Assembly: GCA_020543525.1 (NCBI GenBank)
Contig: JAHYIO010000028.1
Location: 1,364,001 to 1,428,000 of the forward strand
Length of the DNA: 64,000 nt
Source of the DNA: Coriolopsis trogii
Taxonomy: Eukaryota; Basidiomycota; Agaricomycetes; Polyporales; Polyporaceae
Direction of reading: 5' to 3'
The notes below the pieces were generated by a model. That model worked only from the letters and a program-made list of their open reading frames with translations. It had not been told where the DNA came from and searched no databases. Position 1 is the stretch's first letter, and every line of letters starts with the position of its first letter. The position numbers and the translations under genes are program-made. Below, piece after piece: positions 33,684 through 47,342 of the stretch.

Positions 33684-35560
33684 ATGACAGTCATTGGACA
33701 CATGCACTTTGTATACCCATTAGCAGGGGAAAGGTTTTATCTATGTCGACTATTAACTGTGGTCAAAGGAGCCCAGAGCTGGAATGACCTTGGCACAGTG
33801 GATAGAGTAACATATCCTACATACAAAGGAGCATGTCTGGCATGTGGTCTGCTTGAGGAGAACAATGAGTGGCAACAATTCTTGCAAGAAGCAGCACATA
33901 TGCAGTCAGGTTCTCAGTTATGTAATCTATTTGCCATTATCTTGCTCTTTCAGCATCATGTGGATCTAGCACAGTTATGGAACCAGTTCAAGTCTGATCT
34001 CTGTGATGATTTACGACACAAGCCAATAACAATGGGCTATGATAACCCATCTGAGGAGCAGATTTATGACTATGGTCTTTATCTTCTCAATGAGATCTTG
34101 ATCCAGTCAGGTAAACAATTGTGTAATTTCCCCCCAATGCCTTTGCCATATATGCTATGGGGGGATGCTGCAAACAATGCTTTGTTACAGCAGGAGCTTC
34201 ACTACAATGTTGCTGAGCTGAATGCTCAAGTTGAAACCAGCTCCTAGTGTTTTAATGCTAAGCAGAGAAATGCATTTACCAGTGTAATGCAGTCCATACA
34301 TGCAGGCCAAGGTGGTACGTTTTTTCTACACAGTGAGGGAGGATGTGGTAAAACCTTTGTATGCAATACAATTGCAGCTGCTGTGTGAGCTACTAGATGT
34401 GTAGCTCTAACAGTAGCATCTTTAGGTATTGCTGCTCTGCTGTTGGTGGGAGGTTGCACAGCACACTCATGTTTCAAAATATCTATTCTTATTCATGGTG
34501 ACTTTACATGCAGAATTCCTAAGGGCAGTGAACTGGCTGGTGTACTACTATATACAGGAGTTATCATATGGGATGAAGTGCCTATGTAGCACTGGTATAC
34601 TATTGAAGCTGTTGGACATACTTTAAGAAATGTGCTGGGCAATGACCTTCCCTTTGGTGGTATTACCATTCTGTTTGGTAGTGACTTCCATCAGACCTTA
34701 CCTGCTGTTCCTCATAGTACTTAATCACATATTGTTGGTGCATCCTTCTGCAGATCTCCACTTTGGCAACAAGTCAATTTGCTCTATCTAACTCAGAATA
34801 TGAGACTGGAACAATCACCTGAAAGTGCAGAATTTGCTGAATGGCTACTTCAAGTTGGTGAAGGTACCAACTCTACTCCTGATGGCTATGTCACTCTTCC
34901 TCCTACTATGGCACTCCTATCAAATACTGTTGATACTCTTATTAGTGCTCTATACCCAAATATCCATGTTTCTAATCACCTTGACCAATATTTTTTGGAG
35001 TGCACCATATTGTCACCTAAGAATGATGCTGTTGATAATCTGAACCAGGCTATACTTGATATGTTTCCTGGAGAAGAGGTAATCATGCATTCAGTGGACA
35101 AGGTCATTGGTGAGGAGAACCAGCACTATCCTATGGAGTTTTTAAATTCTATCAAAGTGTCAGGTTCACCTCTTGCAGAGTTAGCTCTCAAACCTGGATG
35201 TCCACTTATGTTTTTGCAAAACCTTAATCTGCATAATAGACTTTGCAATGGGACAAGAATGATTCTATTGGAGATTAGACCAAGAGTTTTGCGTTGCTGT
35301 ATTTTGGGTGGTGACCATGCAGGAAAGGTATTCCACATATTACCATTGAACCTTCATTAGAAGACCTTCATATTTCTTTGAGCCGTCAACAGTTCCCAGT
35401 CCCCGCTTGCATTTGCTATGACCATAAATAAATCTCAGGGACAGTCAGTCACAGATGTGGGCTTGGATCTCCGAACAGTGGTTTTGGCCATGGGCAGTTA
35501 TATGTTGCTTTGTCCTAGTATACTTCACCTTTGCATATCAAGATGTTGTTCCATGATGAT
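33684..35560 (+). pseudogene. Helitron Pif1-like helicase relic
   Basis: The C-terminal half shows Walker A GGCGKTFVCNTIAAA (about 34,330), VIIWDEVPM (Walker B), LPFGGITILFGSDFHQTLPAV, LLYLTQNMRLEQ and RLCNGTRMILLEI. It ends with [22 protein letters not shown] (motifs V-VI). This is a PIF1/Helitron helicase. Stops at about 34,386, 34,589 and 34,722 among others, plus frame changes, make it nonfunctional. Confidence 0.85.
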
Positions 35561-35920
35561 AATGATCATGATATGAGAACTATGAATATAGTTTATCAGG
35601 AGGTCATCCCTCATCTCTCCTATTAGAGGTAAGTACTCTATCTAATCAGAGTTTACTCTTACTTATATTCATTCAACAGTGTTAATATGTCTGTATCTGT
35701 GCTGTACTTACTTTTTGTTTATCACTTCCCTATCTCTCCACTCTATTTATTACCATCATGGTACTGGAATCCAATTGCTCTATATATTTGAATTGACTTA
35801 AGGGCAGGCTTACCATATTTACACCTTCTTCAAAATATCATATACACTCAAGTAAGTAATTTCTCTCAAGCTGAGCCAGCGGCGAACCCACCAGTGGCAA
35901 AGCCACGGGTAATAAACTAG

Positions 35921-36116
35921 TCACTATAATTTTTCATGCTAGGCCTATCACCAGTACCACATGAACTCTCTCGGCTACGCTACCATTACTGCCGGCTCAA
36001 GAGTATACCACACATATATGATTAAAGCGAATGGCCCCGTAATCTCAATGTGCAATCCAGAGGTACACACCCATATGCCACCCTTCCCGAGATCTTGTAG
36101 CCATCACAGGCCGCCA
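35921..36116. other. junction between transposon block and gene block
   Basis: This 196-bp stretch separates the Helitron end from the stop codon of the SPX-RING gene and must include that gene's 3' UTR. CpG frequency rises toward the right. No other feature is visible. Confidence 0.6.
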
Positions 36117-37933
36117 CTACATAACAACACACCCTTTGACATCAAGGCCCAACTCTTTTAATTCCTCCTCCGCAGCTTCGCGCTCGTTCTGTTGAAGCTT
36201 CTTTCTGGCCTCGACCGGAAACCAGTCTTTCATGAAGTTCAGGAGAGCCCAGTCGACGTTGGCTAGTAGCGAGAACAGTGCCAAGTCAGAGTGCCTTACT
36301 ACTGCCGACAGTAGAATGTACATACAGCGATCAGCAGAAAGCACTGTAGGAGCGCGACACATCGGGCAATGCCGTTCTCCGCGTTTCTGCAGCTTGACCA
36401 AGCACCTAGAAGTTATCGTCGTCGGCAAGCGTCTCAGTCTCTTCGCCTGGTGCCCACTTACCGTACGCAGAATAAGTGGCTGCAACGCAGCCGAATGGGC
36501 TTGAATGCAAGACTTGTGCAGATCACACATGAATAGTCATCGATATGTGGGATGATGGGCAGCAGGGTTTCGGTGAGCGCCTGGACGAGTGAGAGTGAGA
36601 GTGTTAGGGACTGATTGGAGCGCGCTGCTGACGGCCTTTGCGCGAGGACGAGTGCCCCATCTTTGTTGTCTGAGACGGTGAACGGCGAAGCCAAGTCTGG
36701 TGCCAGCGGTAGGGCTGTTCGCTTTGCATGCTTCTTGAGAATCTTACGAGTAGCTTCCGCAGTGACGAATTGGAACTTCACATGTACGTCTATCAGCATT
36801 CTCATCATACGCACCGCACGACGGGGAGAACGCACCTTTCTCAAGTCCATGATAAAGGTGTTCAGTTCCAAAAAAGTCTTCAACGCGGTCCGACTCTGTT
36901 TCAGCTTCAGCTTGAGTGCTCCATTTGACATGCGTTCTTGTAGTGATGCAGAGAAGGCAGCAAGACGAGCTTCGGCATCCTCGACGTCTCTCTCTCCCCT
37001 AAACTGCTCCTGGTGGCCCTGAAAGATATCGGACTCGACATAGAGCTGAAAAATCTGGCGCCAGTTGTCAAGATCCGACTTTGAGGCGAGGGCAAGGGGA
37101 CCGGAAGTGACGGATATATTCGCGGGATCTGAAGAGAATGCAGAATAAGGGTGAAAGGAGGTGGTGGAGGACGACGGACGAGAGGCAGAAGAAATATCAC
37201 GAGATAGTGCCTGGAGCGTTGCCTCGAAGTCTGCCCTCTTGACCATGAGATATGAAGAGAGGGACTCGAGAGCATCGGAGAGTGTGCGGAAGAATGTGGT
37301 GTCGGAGGCAAGAGGGATAATGAGTTCATGTGAGGAACTGGATAGTCGGTTCGAAAGGTATACTTGGTGAACAAATAGGAGAGATGCTCACGATGGTTCT
37401 GGGGCAGACAGTATTTCACCATCTACCTCCGGTTGCCTGAGGGGCGACTGGGAATCGTCGACAGAGTGATGAGGTGGAGATGGAGATGCTATGGCGAGTT
37501 CAAGGACGTTCTGAGGGATAGGTAGGGATATTGTAACATTTCCCGAAGACGAGGAAGAGGCAAAGGCAGAGGGGTCGTCATCGAGCCGTAGACGGAGGCG
37601 GGGCTCCAGATGGTCAGCGACATGAGCGAGTTCGTATATGACACGGGGGGCGGCAGGAGTATCGGCAGAATCTACTCTCTGCTTTCCCTTGTCGTTGGGG
37701 GCCGGTAGAGGCTGGATGACGCCGTGGAGGACGTCGGGGGAGAGACCTAGCGATGGTAAGAGCGAGGTAAGCTTAGCAAGGCGGGGAAGAGAGAGGGGAG
37801 GCAGACCGAGGGCAGTGAGCTCTGCTACGATCTGGTTAATAATCTTCTTGAGCTGGCGGTACTGGATCGCACTCTCTCGCAACTCTGGTGGGAGGGTGAG
37901 CAGGAGCTGGGCGTATGTTTTGGAGAAGTGCAT
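36117..37933 (-). CDS. SPX-domain RING-finger E3 ubiquitin ligase
   Basis: Four exons: 37392-37933, 36462-37337, 36326-36405 and 36117-36262. GT-AG introns are 54, 56 and 63 nt, giving 547 codons. The N terminus MHFSKTYAQLLLTLPPELRESAIQYRQLKKII starts an SPX domain that continues to about residue 350 (HELIIPLASDTTFFRTL, then NGALKLKLKQSRTALKTFLELN). A C3HC4 RING follows (CVICTSLAFKPIRLRCSHLFCVRCLVKLQ, then CPMC) and the tail NVDWALLNFMKDWFP. This layout matches fungal RING-14/Pqr1-type ligases. SPX domains sense inositol pyrophosphates and phosphate status, so a role in phosphate- or lipid-linked protein turnover is inferred. Its start lies 88 bp from the divergent gene at 38,022. Confidence 0.88.
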
Positions 37934-38021
37934 CGGCGTTCAAGACAAGCAGTGCAGGTCCCAGTCGTCCACGCGCCCGCCTCTTTCTCTCTACCTCTCA
38001 TCCACGACGACGACGGCGACG
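37934..38021. promoter_or_regulatory. 88-bp divergent promoter region
   Basis: Only 88 bp separate the start codons of the SPX-RING gene (minus) and the mitochondrial-protein gene (plus). It is pyrimidine-rich on the plus strand (CTCTTTCTCTCTACCTCTC), as common near fungal transcription starts. No TATA box is seen. Both 5' UTRs must be very short or overlap. Confidence 0.6.
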
Positions 38022-39196
38022 ATGGCCTTCCGTCCAAGGCTGGCTCAAGCTCGCATCCTTGCGCACGCTGCTCGCCGTCGCGGCCCTGCACGAAGTCTGG
38101 CGACGACGACAGACTCCCAGTCCAGTGCACATCCACAGCTTGCCCCGCCTCCAGTCCTCCGTTCTGTGGACTTGCACGGACAGGACGCTCCGAACCGAGG
38201 CCCGCACGAACAGGGAGAGCTCTCTGACCAGGAGTGGGAGATTCGTACCGGTGCGTCGCCCTCGCTGGTCTCTGCTGTGCGGGAGTTGGTCTGATGCTGA
38301 TACAGCGTATATATGCTTCCTATACACATCCCATTCTCAACATGACATCTGCGTTCAAAACGCACTTGCTGGTGCACTCCAGGGCGTGCAATATACATCC
38401 TACAGCAGACTCTGCCTACCTTCTTCTCCACAGGTCTCATTGCCTCCCTAGACACGTCCGGACCTGGACCCGAACCAAACGCGAAGGACGACGAGGTCTC
38501 AATATACAGCCCCAACATTCGTCTTCAATACCGTCCTCCCACTGCCCTTCCTCCGCCCTTTCCTCGGACGCTTCACGTCGAAGGTGCGTGAATTCCGTTC
38601 CCTCTTTACCCCACATGATGCAACGAAGCCCCCTACCTAGGTTTACCGCTCTACCTCGCATCTTCGGCCTTCATCCGACATACTCTCAACGCCCTCTATA
38701 CGGATCTTCACGTCGAGTTGAACCGTGTTCGCGTACACGGCTCTCGCTCTGCCTCTGGCCGCAGCTTGGATTCTCCAAGCACAGACAACCAGGAAGATAT
38801 TCATCCCCCACAACAGCAAGCCAAGACGCGCGCCATTCGCGAGAAGAGTCTCTTCGTCGGCCTCACCGTACACGGCACAAACAGAGTTAGTAAAGCCCAA
38901 GGCGGCTGGGAAGTGTGCGTCTCCCATCTTTAAGACTACATACCAATCACGACGTCCTGACACATGATACATACAGGAACTCGACATACACGTTTTCGCC
39001 TCTCACAGGTCTCATACACGTTCACAACATTGACTCTATCCTCCCAGAGCCTCATGTCGCCTTCTTCAGCGCACTCCAAGCCGCGCTCAGCAAAATCGGT
39101 ATCGGAGGCTCCCAAGGCGCAACGGGTGCAGGGCCCATCGCTCGCACCTCCTCTCCCGCTCCCCAGCATCCGCTTTCTGTACCCAATCGTTCATGA
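38022..39196 (+). CDS. predicted mitochondrial protein, DUF2358-like
   Basis: Four exons: 38022-38250, 38383-38583, 38641-38914 and 38977-39196 (307 codons), introns 132, 57 and 62 nt. The start MAFRPRLAQARILAHAARRRGPARSLATTT is a typical Arg/Ala-rich mitochondrial presequence. The mature part has TGRAIYILQQTLPTFFSTGL, EVSIYSPNIRLQYRPP, GLPLYLASSAFIRHTLNALYTDL, REKSLFVGLTVHGTNR and STYTFSPLTGLIHVHNIDSI. This pattern ("Y.P.I.L" and "Y.FS..TGLI..H.ID") resembles the NTF2-like family containing human C6orf136, whose biochemical role is unknown. The family assignment is tentative; a mitochondrial location is inferred. It ends convergently, 179 bp from ULA1. Confidence 0.75.
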
Positions 39197-39375
39197 AAGG
39201 CAGTGGTGCCCCCTTCAAGACATCTTTCTCTTACACCCCCATCATACTCTTACTTTACAACCCAGCTCAATACGCACAGCATAGCATATTTCATCAATAT
39301 CACCTCCCACTCCATGACGCATGATGGTGTGCACTTGTGGTCAAATTCTATGATACATGTGGCGTTTTGAGCATT

Positions 39376-41458
39376 CTATCCGATCACCCCCGTCCAGGAG
39401 TCAATCAGGTCAACGACGCAGTACCCGTTCAAGGGGACGTATTGCTCCGTGATGACCTTGATGGCCTCTTGTGCGACCAGGCCACCCAAGAACGCCGCCA
39501 TGTTCGGAAGATCCGCCGTCGGCGCCCTGGCCCTATGCAACAAATTAACGTAGGAAAGTTGAAGACGGATCAAAGTCATTCAAACTTACACCTCGCCAAT
39601 GGCAGCATCGAGCTCTTCGGGAAATTCGACATCCTCACCAAGGATAGTCTTGACCTCGGTGTTCAGCGCATCTGTCGTGACCTCTGCGTCAAAAGCATTA
39701 GCATCAATCAGTTCTTACAGCAGACAATCCTACCAGCTTCCTGAGCTAGCAACGAGGATAGAGCGGATAAAGCTAGATGTGTGGCCGTCTCACGTGGAGA
39801 GATAGATAGCGAAGTTGCTGTCAACGATGGTCAACCCTGGCCCCAGTATGAGGCAGTCAGTCTCTCACCAACAGCCTCCCGGTCTTTGTCGAATGCTCCA
39901 AGCTGCTTCCCTCGCAGAACGCGCAAATGATGTGAATTCTTGACAAACGTGTCGACCTCGTCCGGATTCGCCGTCTTGGCGATTTCCGGATATTTCGCGC
40001 TCAAAATCTCCTTGAACTTGTTCTATCGTGCGATCGTCAGTTTCTACGTCACAGTCCGCACGGATCATCTAACGAACCTTCTCAGCTTCTGCCGCTTCGC
40101 GGTATAGGTTCTGCAGTTTCACGTAGCTCGTGGTGTCCGACTTCATGTCCGGAAGCGTGGCACTGATGGGCAGCGTACCCGGTCCGGACGGGTCCTTGAC
40201 GTACTCAGCTAATGTCTGAAGCAACGTGTGGAAGGTCGCGTTGTGGTGTGGCGAGGTCGGAAGCGGTGGTAATGAGAAGAGGGCTTGGATGTCAGACGGT
40301 ATCTACGCAGGGGGAACTGGTGAGAATGGGCGAGGACGAAGGCGGTCAGGAAAGCAGTGCGTACTGCAGGTTCAGACCAGACACGCCACGCCTGAGCTTC
40401 GGCCTCCTCGAAGTTCTCCTCGTCAGGCTTAATTCGCATGGCGAGGATGTTGTTCTTGAATTCTTTCTTTTCTGCCGCAGTCTTTGGGAGATTGCCATCG
40501 TGCTGAGGAACGGATGAGACAGAATGCGATATGGATGTAGCGGGGAACTCGATCTTACCGTCTTGCGCCACTCGTCTACGGCGCGAACGAGGATGACAAC
40601 AAATGGGAGATGCCCATGGGTGGTGGGATCCATGTTCTGAAGGTCAAGACTACGTGCCCAATCGAGCAGGGCGGGGAAAGGACGAGTGATGCGGAGGGAA
40701 GGAGCGTTTTCGGAGTGGGTCTGTGACACTAGGAGAAGTTGAGCGAGTGTAGAAAACACACGACACGAGACATTTACCGCAGTGTTCGTGGTACTGGATG
40801 TGAAACTCTGCGAGGAAGCCGGCGGAACGTACGGAGATGAGGGGAGGACCATTCGGGTTAGCCCAGAGGAGAGTGGATAGGCTTTCAAGAGAAGATTTGG
40901 TGAGATTGTGGGCTATGACGAGAGAGAAGCCGGCAATCCATTCCTTTCCATCATCTGTGGAAAGAAGGTCGTCGATGGGCTTGAGAACGGCCTCACCCTG
41001 GACAGCATCGTTGAGTTCGCGGAGGAGGGGGACGGCTTCCTGAGCGCGCGGCTTGCCGATACTGTGGTTGGCGTTGAGGAAGAAGTTGTTACCGGCATCG
41101 GCTGGAGATGTGATGGTAGGGTCGAGGATGGTGAAGTGGCCGATGCCTGGGAGGACGAGGTTCTTGAGGATGGATGTAGATGTGGCTGAAGAAGAAACGA
41201 CGAGGATGCGGGATGCCTCGAGGGCAGCCTGACCGGACGCGGCCCATATACTACAGGCGATATATTAGCGTGAGCCCTTGTAGGATAGAGATGGAGGCTT
41301 ACCGCAGCTGGCGATCGTAACGGCGGGTCTTTGCGTCTGGCTGGCCTGTGCTGGAATCAGACTCGAGGTGAGAGAGCGGTGGCGCGGGTGAGCAGGACGG
41401 GGACGGACGCGACGGCAGCGGTGGCCTCCTCGATGTTCTGCGACTCTGTTTGCGACAT
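39376..41458 (-). CDS. ULA1: NEDD8-activating enzyme E1 regulatory subunit
   Basis: With Uba3 it adenylates NEDD8/Rub1 for cullin modification. Exons read as: start at 41458, then 41303-41340, 40778-41250, 40559-40728, 40365-40502, 40078-40302, 39869-40022, 39794-39817, 39734-39745, 39590-39683, 39376-39532; about 510 codons. Landmarks are PDAKTRRYDRQLRIWAASGQAALEASRILVV (pseudo-adenylation fold start), FVKNSHHLRVLRGK, and the C-terminal ARAPTADLPNMAAFLGGLVAQEAIKVITEQYVP. As in all ULA1/APPBP1 subunits, the N-terminal fold lacks the full nucleotide-binding loop. The first intron has a weak donor (GTCGCG or GTCCCC), so exon 1 is uncertain. The 24- and 12-nt exons are the least certain part. 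Confidence 0.88.
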
Positions 41459-41703
41459 GATGTTCTGTGCGTACGACGGCGCGGGCTGGACTCGATCGCG
41501 AACGAGGAACGCGACGGTGGCGGGAGGGAGGATGAACGAGTAAGCCAACGCTGCCAAGGCTGAGGCGTATGTGGATCTAGACGCCCGCGAGATAAGATAA
41601 AGGGAGGCCGTGACTCTGAGTCGACCTCGACGTCTTTCCCGACGACCTCGTCCTCGTCCACGACGACCAGCCACTCTCCGCGGCCTCTTCCCCGTCACCC
41701 ACC
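41459..41703. promoter_or_regulatory. divergent ULA1 / ARG5,6 promoter
   Basis: This 245-bp intergenic region lies between two divergent start codons. It holds GATAAGATAA at 41,591-41,600 (two overlapping GATA-factor motifs) and TGACTCTGAGTC at 41,611-41,622 (two abutting TGA(C/G)TC cores of the Gcn4/CPC1 type), 82-93 bp upstream of the ARG5,6 start codon. These fit nitrogen and general amino-acid control of arginine synthesis. Binding is inferred, not shown. Confidence 0.6.
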
Positions 41704-44742
<3,039 letters not shown>

Positions 44743-44907
44743 TTGTGTAACGGCGGCGAGGGCACAGACTACTTGACAGCCTATATGCATAAAAGTAGTG
44801 CTATAATGAACAATAATTCTTCTGCAAAAGACGAGTGTATCGAAGCAGCAGAAATAACCTCTTCTTCAGCCGTGGACGTGGTTGACTTATGTAGCTTATG
44901 CGATCCA
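44743..44907. other. 165-bp convergent 3' region
   Basis: Lies between the ARG5,6 stop and the methyltransferase stop on the opposite strand. It must hold both 3' ends. AATAA-like AT-rich sequence occurs around 44,795-44,820. Confidence 0.5.
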
Positions 44908-45821
44908 CTACATGGAGTCAGCGATCCTCTTACGGACGACAAGCATCTCCTTGCCAATATGGCTATCCAGAGTTCTCTCGGGGACTATGTCAAGCACCTT
45001 CTCCCAGCATTCACCAAGGAGCGCGTCGTAGTGCTCAGGTCGAACGTAGAACGGCGGCCCCGTCTCCGTGTACGGAAGGATAGGGAACACCAGAGTGATC
45101 AGGAAACCACCAGGCTTCACGAGCTTCACCATTTGGCATGCCCATTCGGGGCGTCGAGCAGGCGGAATTGCCACAAAGAACCTGCAGAGCTACGATATGG
45201 CTTCGCATTGTAGAGAGCAAAGTGAGTGCATTACGCACGTGTAGTCGTAGACGAGGTCGTAGCTTTCGCCCTCGATAGCGAAGAAATCCGCGACTTCGAA
45301 ATGGACATTGGCCGCGCGAGCCTTGTCCAGGGATTGCACATAGCTGTGGAACAGATTGTGAGAGCAAGCGATAGGGGTGTGCATCATGGACACTCACTCT
45401 TGAGCTGCTTTGATGGCAGTGGGCGCAATGTCGGTTCCTGTGGTTTCCAACCCTAGTTCGGTGGCGATACATATCGCATCGTAGCCCTGGAGTGCGTACG
45501 ATCAAGTTGATTTCGGCAGCGACCCTGAAAACTAGACTGACCCTTCCACATCCTGGAACGAGTGCACGACCTGTGCGTGGCAGATCAAGGACATTCGACC
45601 TGATCAGGTCTTCGAGGGCTGGCTGAGCCGTGCCCGCGTCCCAAGGGGTGACCTGGATCTTCCTGTGTACGAGGTGTCAGTGTATGTGGTTAGGAATGCG
45701 AGCACGGTCATAGGACTACATACCAAGCCTCATCCCAGCCCTTCTCGTTATGGACACGAATGAGCTCTCGCACAGAGTCCATAGGGTGTGGGGTCTCGTC
45801 GACGTCTGTGAACACGGACAT
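44908..45821 (-). CDS. TPMT-family S-adenosylmethionine-dependent methyltransferase
   Basis: Exons: 45724-45821, 45542-45662, 45398-45486, 45239-45343, 44908-45181 (228 codons), introns 54-61 nt. It contains a TPMT-type W-containing start (GWDEAWKIQVTPWDAG), SAM-binding motif I LVPGCGRGYDAICIA (about residues 65-80), the acidic residue in GLETTGTDIAP, VADFFAIEG, YDLVYDYTFFVAIPP and MVKLVKPGGFLITLVFP. Length and motifs fit the thiopurine/thiol/halide methyltransferase family. Fungal members methylate thiols such as hydrogen sulfide or halides; the substrate here is unknown. A TATA-like box lies upstream. Confidence 0.88.
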
Positions 45822-45896
45822 CCTTCACGACAGTGAGTTTCGGGGCGTCGACGATATGAGAAGCTCGAGTGAGCTCAGATCCGGGACAGAATTGAG

Positions 45897-45907
45897 GGTT
45901 ATATAGA
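45897..45907 (-). promoter_or_regulatory. TATA-like box of the methyltransferase gene
   Basis: On the minus strand CTCTATATAACC lies about 80 bp upstream of the start codon at 45,821, a typical distance for a fungal TATA box. Inferred from sequence only. Confidence 0.5.
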
Positions 45908-46559
45908 GTCCAACTCGGCTGCTATTCGGTCAATAGATCATTTAATATGTCAATTCCGAGCCCCATATGTCTTGCATAGAGCATGAATCGGACAAACATG
46001 TCAAAAGTGGTCATGAGAAGGCTATAATAGTCCAGTACCCTCTATGGCAAGCCCGCCGCTCACAGCGCATACGATCCAGCTGCAGCAGAAGCCGTACAGA
46101 CGTGTGGTCAACACTCTGTCGTGCGAGGACCCAACCATCCCATGCGCCAGGGAACATCTTGCACGACGTGCGGATTTGGTTCTACTCAAAAGGAACAAAG
46201 CCTTGATGGTGACGGAACTTACCGCCCAAGGCGCGAACGTCAAGGCAGTTGGTCGATGGTTGACGTGCGGACTGTGCCGACCTGTGCTTGGACATGCACA
46301 CAACGATACGACTGCACGCAATGGCGACACCTGCGTGAGTCGCAGGAGGCCTGTTCATGCTTAGATGATCATAGGGATGGCTATAGCGTACAGCATGCGA
46401 CATCATAGACATACGGACGGCGCACCGCACACACAGCAGGATGGGGGGCTGATAGCCGGATGGTAGGCTAGAATACAGTATGTTCCCGCAGAGCGACGAC
46501 AGAGTGTCCAAGGAAAGGACGGAGGGAAGAGAGAGACGGCGGCATAGGGTGCGGTTTGT
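45908..46559. other. intergenic DNA, nothing recognised
   Basis: About 650 bp between the methyltransferase promoter and the end of the eL38 gene. Overlapping open frames on both strands near 46,020-46,500 lack domains and splice logic. It should contain the eL38 3' UTR. Confidence 0.5.
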
Positions 46560-46981
46560 CTACTTCCTTTTAGGCGTGTCCTTGATCTCTTCCACGTTGA
46601 GACCTACCAAACGACAGTACGACATAAGTCGGCAAATCCAGCCAGTAGCATCTGAGTACGCACCAGGAGGGAGACTCTGCTGGAGCTTCTCCGCCTTCTC
46701 TGGGTCGTCGAGGGAGAGTGTGTAGAGGTAGCGGGAGCACCGGATCTTGAACTTGGTCTTCGTCTTGCCACCGGGCACTCGCGGCGCAATCTTCTTTATG
46801 CGCGCCGCTGGAGAGGCAATGGTCGGCGAGTGCAGGGTGCGAGCGAAAGAGGAGAGACGTACCCTTGGCATCCTTCCTGCGGGCGATGTCGATGAACTGC
46901 TTGATGTCCCGGATTTCCTTGGGCTGTGAGGCAGGAAAGTGAGAAGGTAGAGGCAATTGGGACGCGCGGGCAGCCTACCAT
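46560..46981 (-). CDS. RPL38: 60S ribosomal protein L38 (eL38)
   Basis: Exons: 46979-46981, 46863-46923, 46664-46807, 46560-46603 (83 codons), introns 55, 55 and 60 nt. The first coding exon holds only the ATG, directly followed by GTAGGC, a structure common in ribosomal protein genes. The product [31 protein letters not shown] then [37 protein letters not shown] is the full eL38 fold, a small large-subunit protein near expansion segments. The tail KDTPKRK is a short basic extension. Confidence 0.95.
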
Positions 46982-47342
46982 GTTGGATAAAGTGCCGTGG
47001 CTGTCGTACTTTGGACCTTGGCCACTGTCCCGCCCAGTCTCAGTGTCTCTGCGCCTCCATCGGGTGGCTGAGATCGGATCGGCAACTGTACAGTACCGGC
47101 AACACCGTCCCGAAAGGGGCGTCTGTGTGCTTAGCGTCTCACACTCAAGTCCTGGCCAGCTCTAAGCTACAGTAACATCGTGTACAGCTACGATGTGTAT
47201 ATATGTAAGTATTAGCTCGAATGTGTATGATACATAATGTGTGTGCATATAACGGACTCTCCCAACGGCCGTCCCGAGCTAATGATAACAAGAAATACAA
47301 GATACCTACGTAGTCCAACACGAAAGCGATAGCGGACACCAC
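46982..47342. other. eL38 promoter region / 3' end of neighbour
   Basis: Holds the eL38 promoter and 5' UTR (minus strand) and the 3' end of the Ser/Pro-rich protein gene. No TATA box was seen near the start. An AT-rich TGTGTATATATG stretch occurs at about 47,194-47,205. Confidence 0.5.

Larger units (their letters stand above)
30683..35920 (+). mobile_element. decayed Helitron with preserved 3' terminus
   Basis: Plus-strand fragments of one RepHel protein run from ~30,683 to ~35,560. The 3' end shows the hallmark structure: hairpin GTGGC-AAA-GCCAC (35,894-35,906), ten bases, then CTAG (35,917-35,920) followed by T, as expected for insertion between A and T. The body is stop-ridden and CpG-poor. 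A family A solo LTR (30,832-31,161) interrupts the N-terminal part. The 5' end was not determined. It ends 196 bp from the stop codon of the SPX-RING gene. Confidence 0.85.

Noticed and set aside
39746..39793. A 21-nt intron GTGAGACGGCCACACATCTAG in ULA1
   Set aside because: Too short for normal splicing; extending to the next TTGCTAG gives a 48-nt intron that keeps the frame.
46020..46510. Overlapping open frames between the methyltransferase and eL38 genes
   Set aside because: No domain, alternative frames equally long on both strands, no supporting splice sites.
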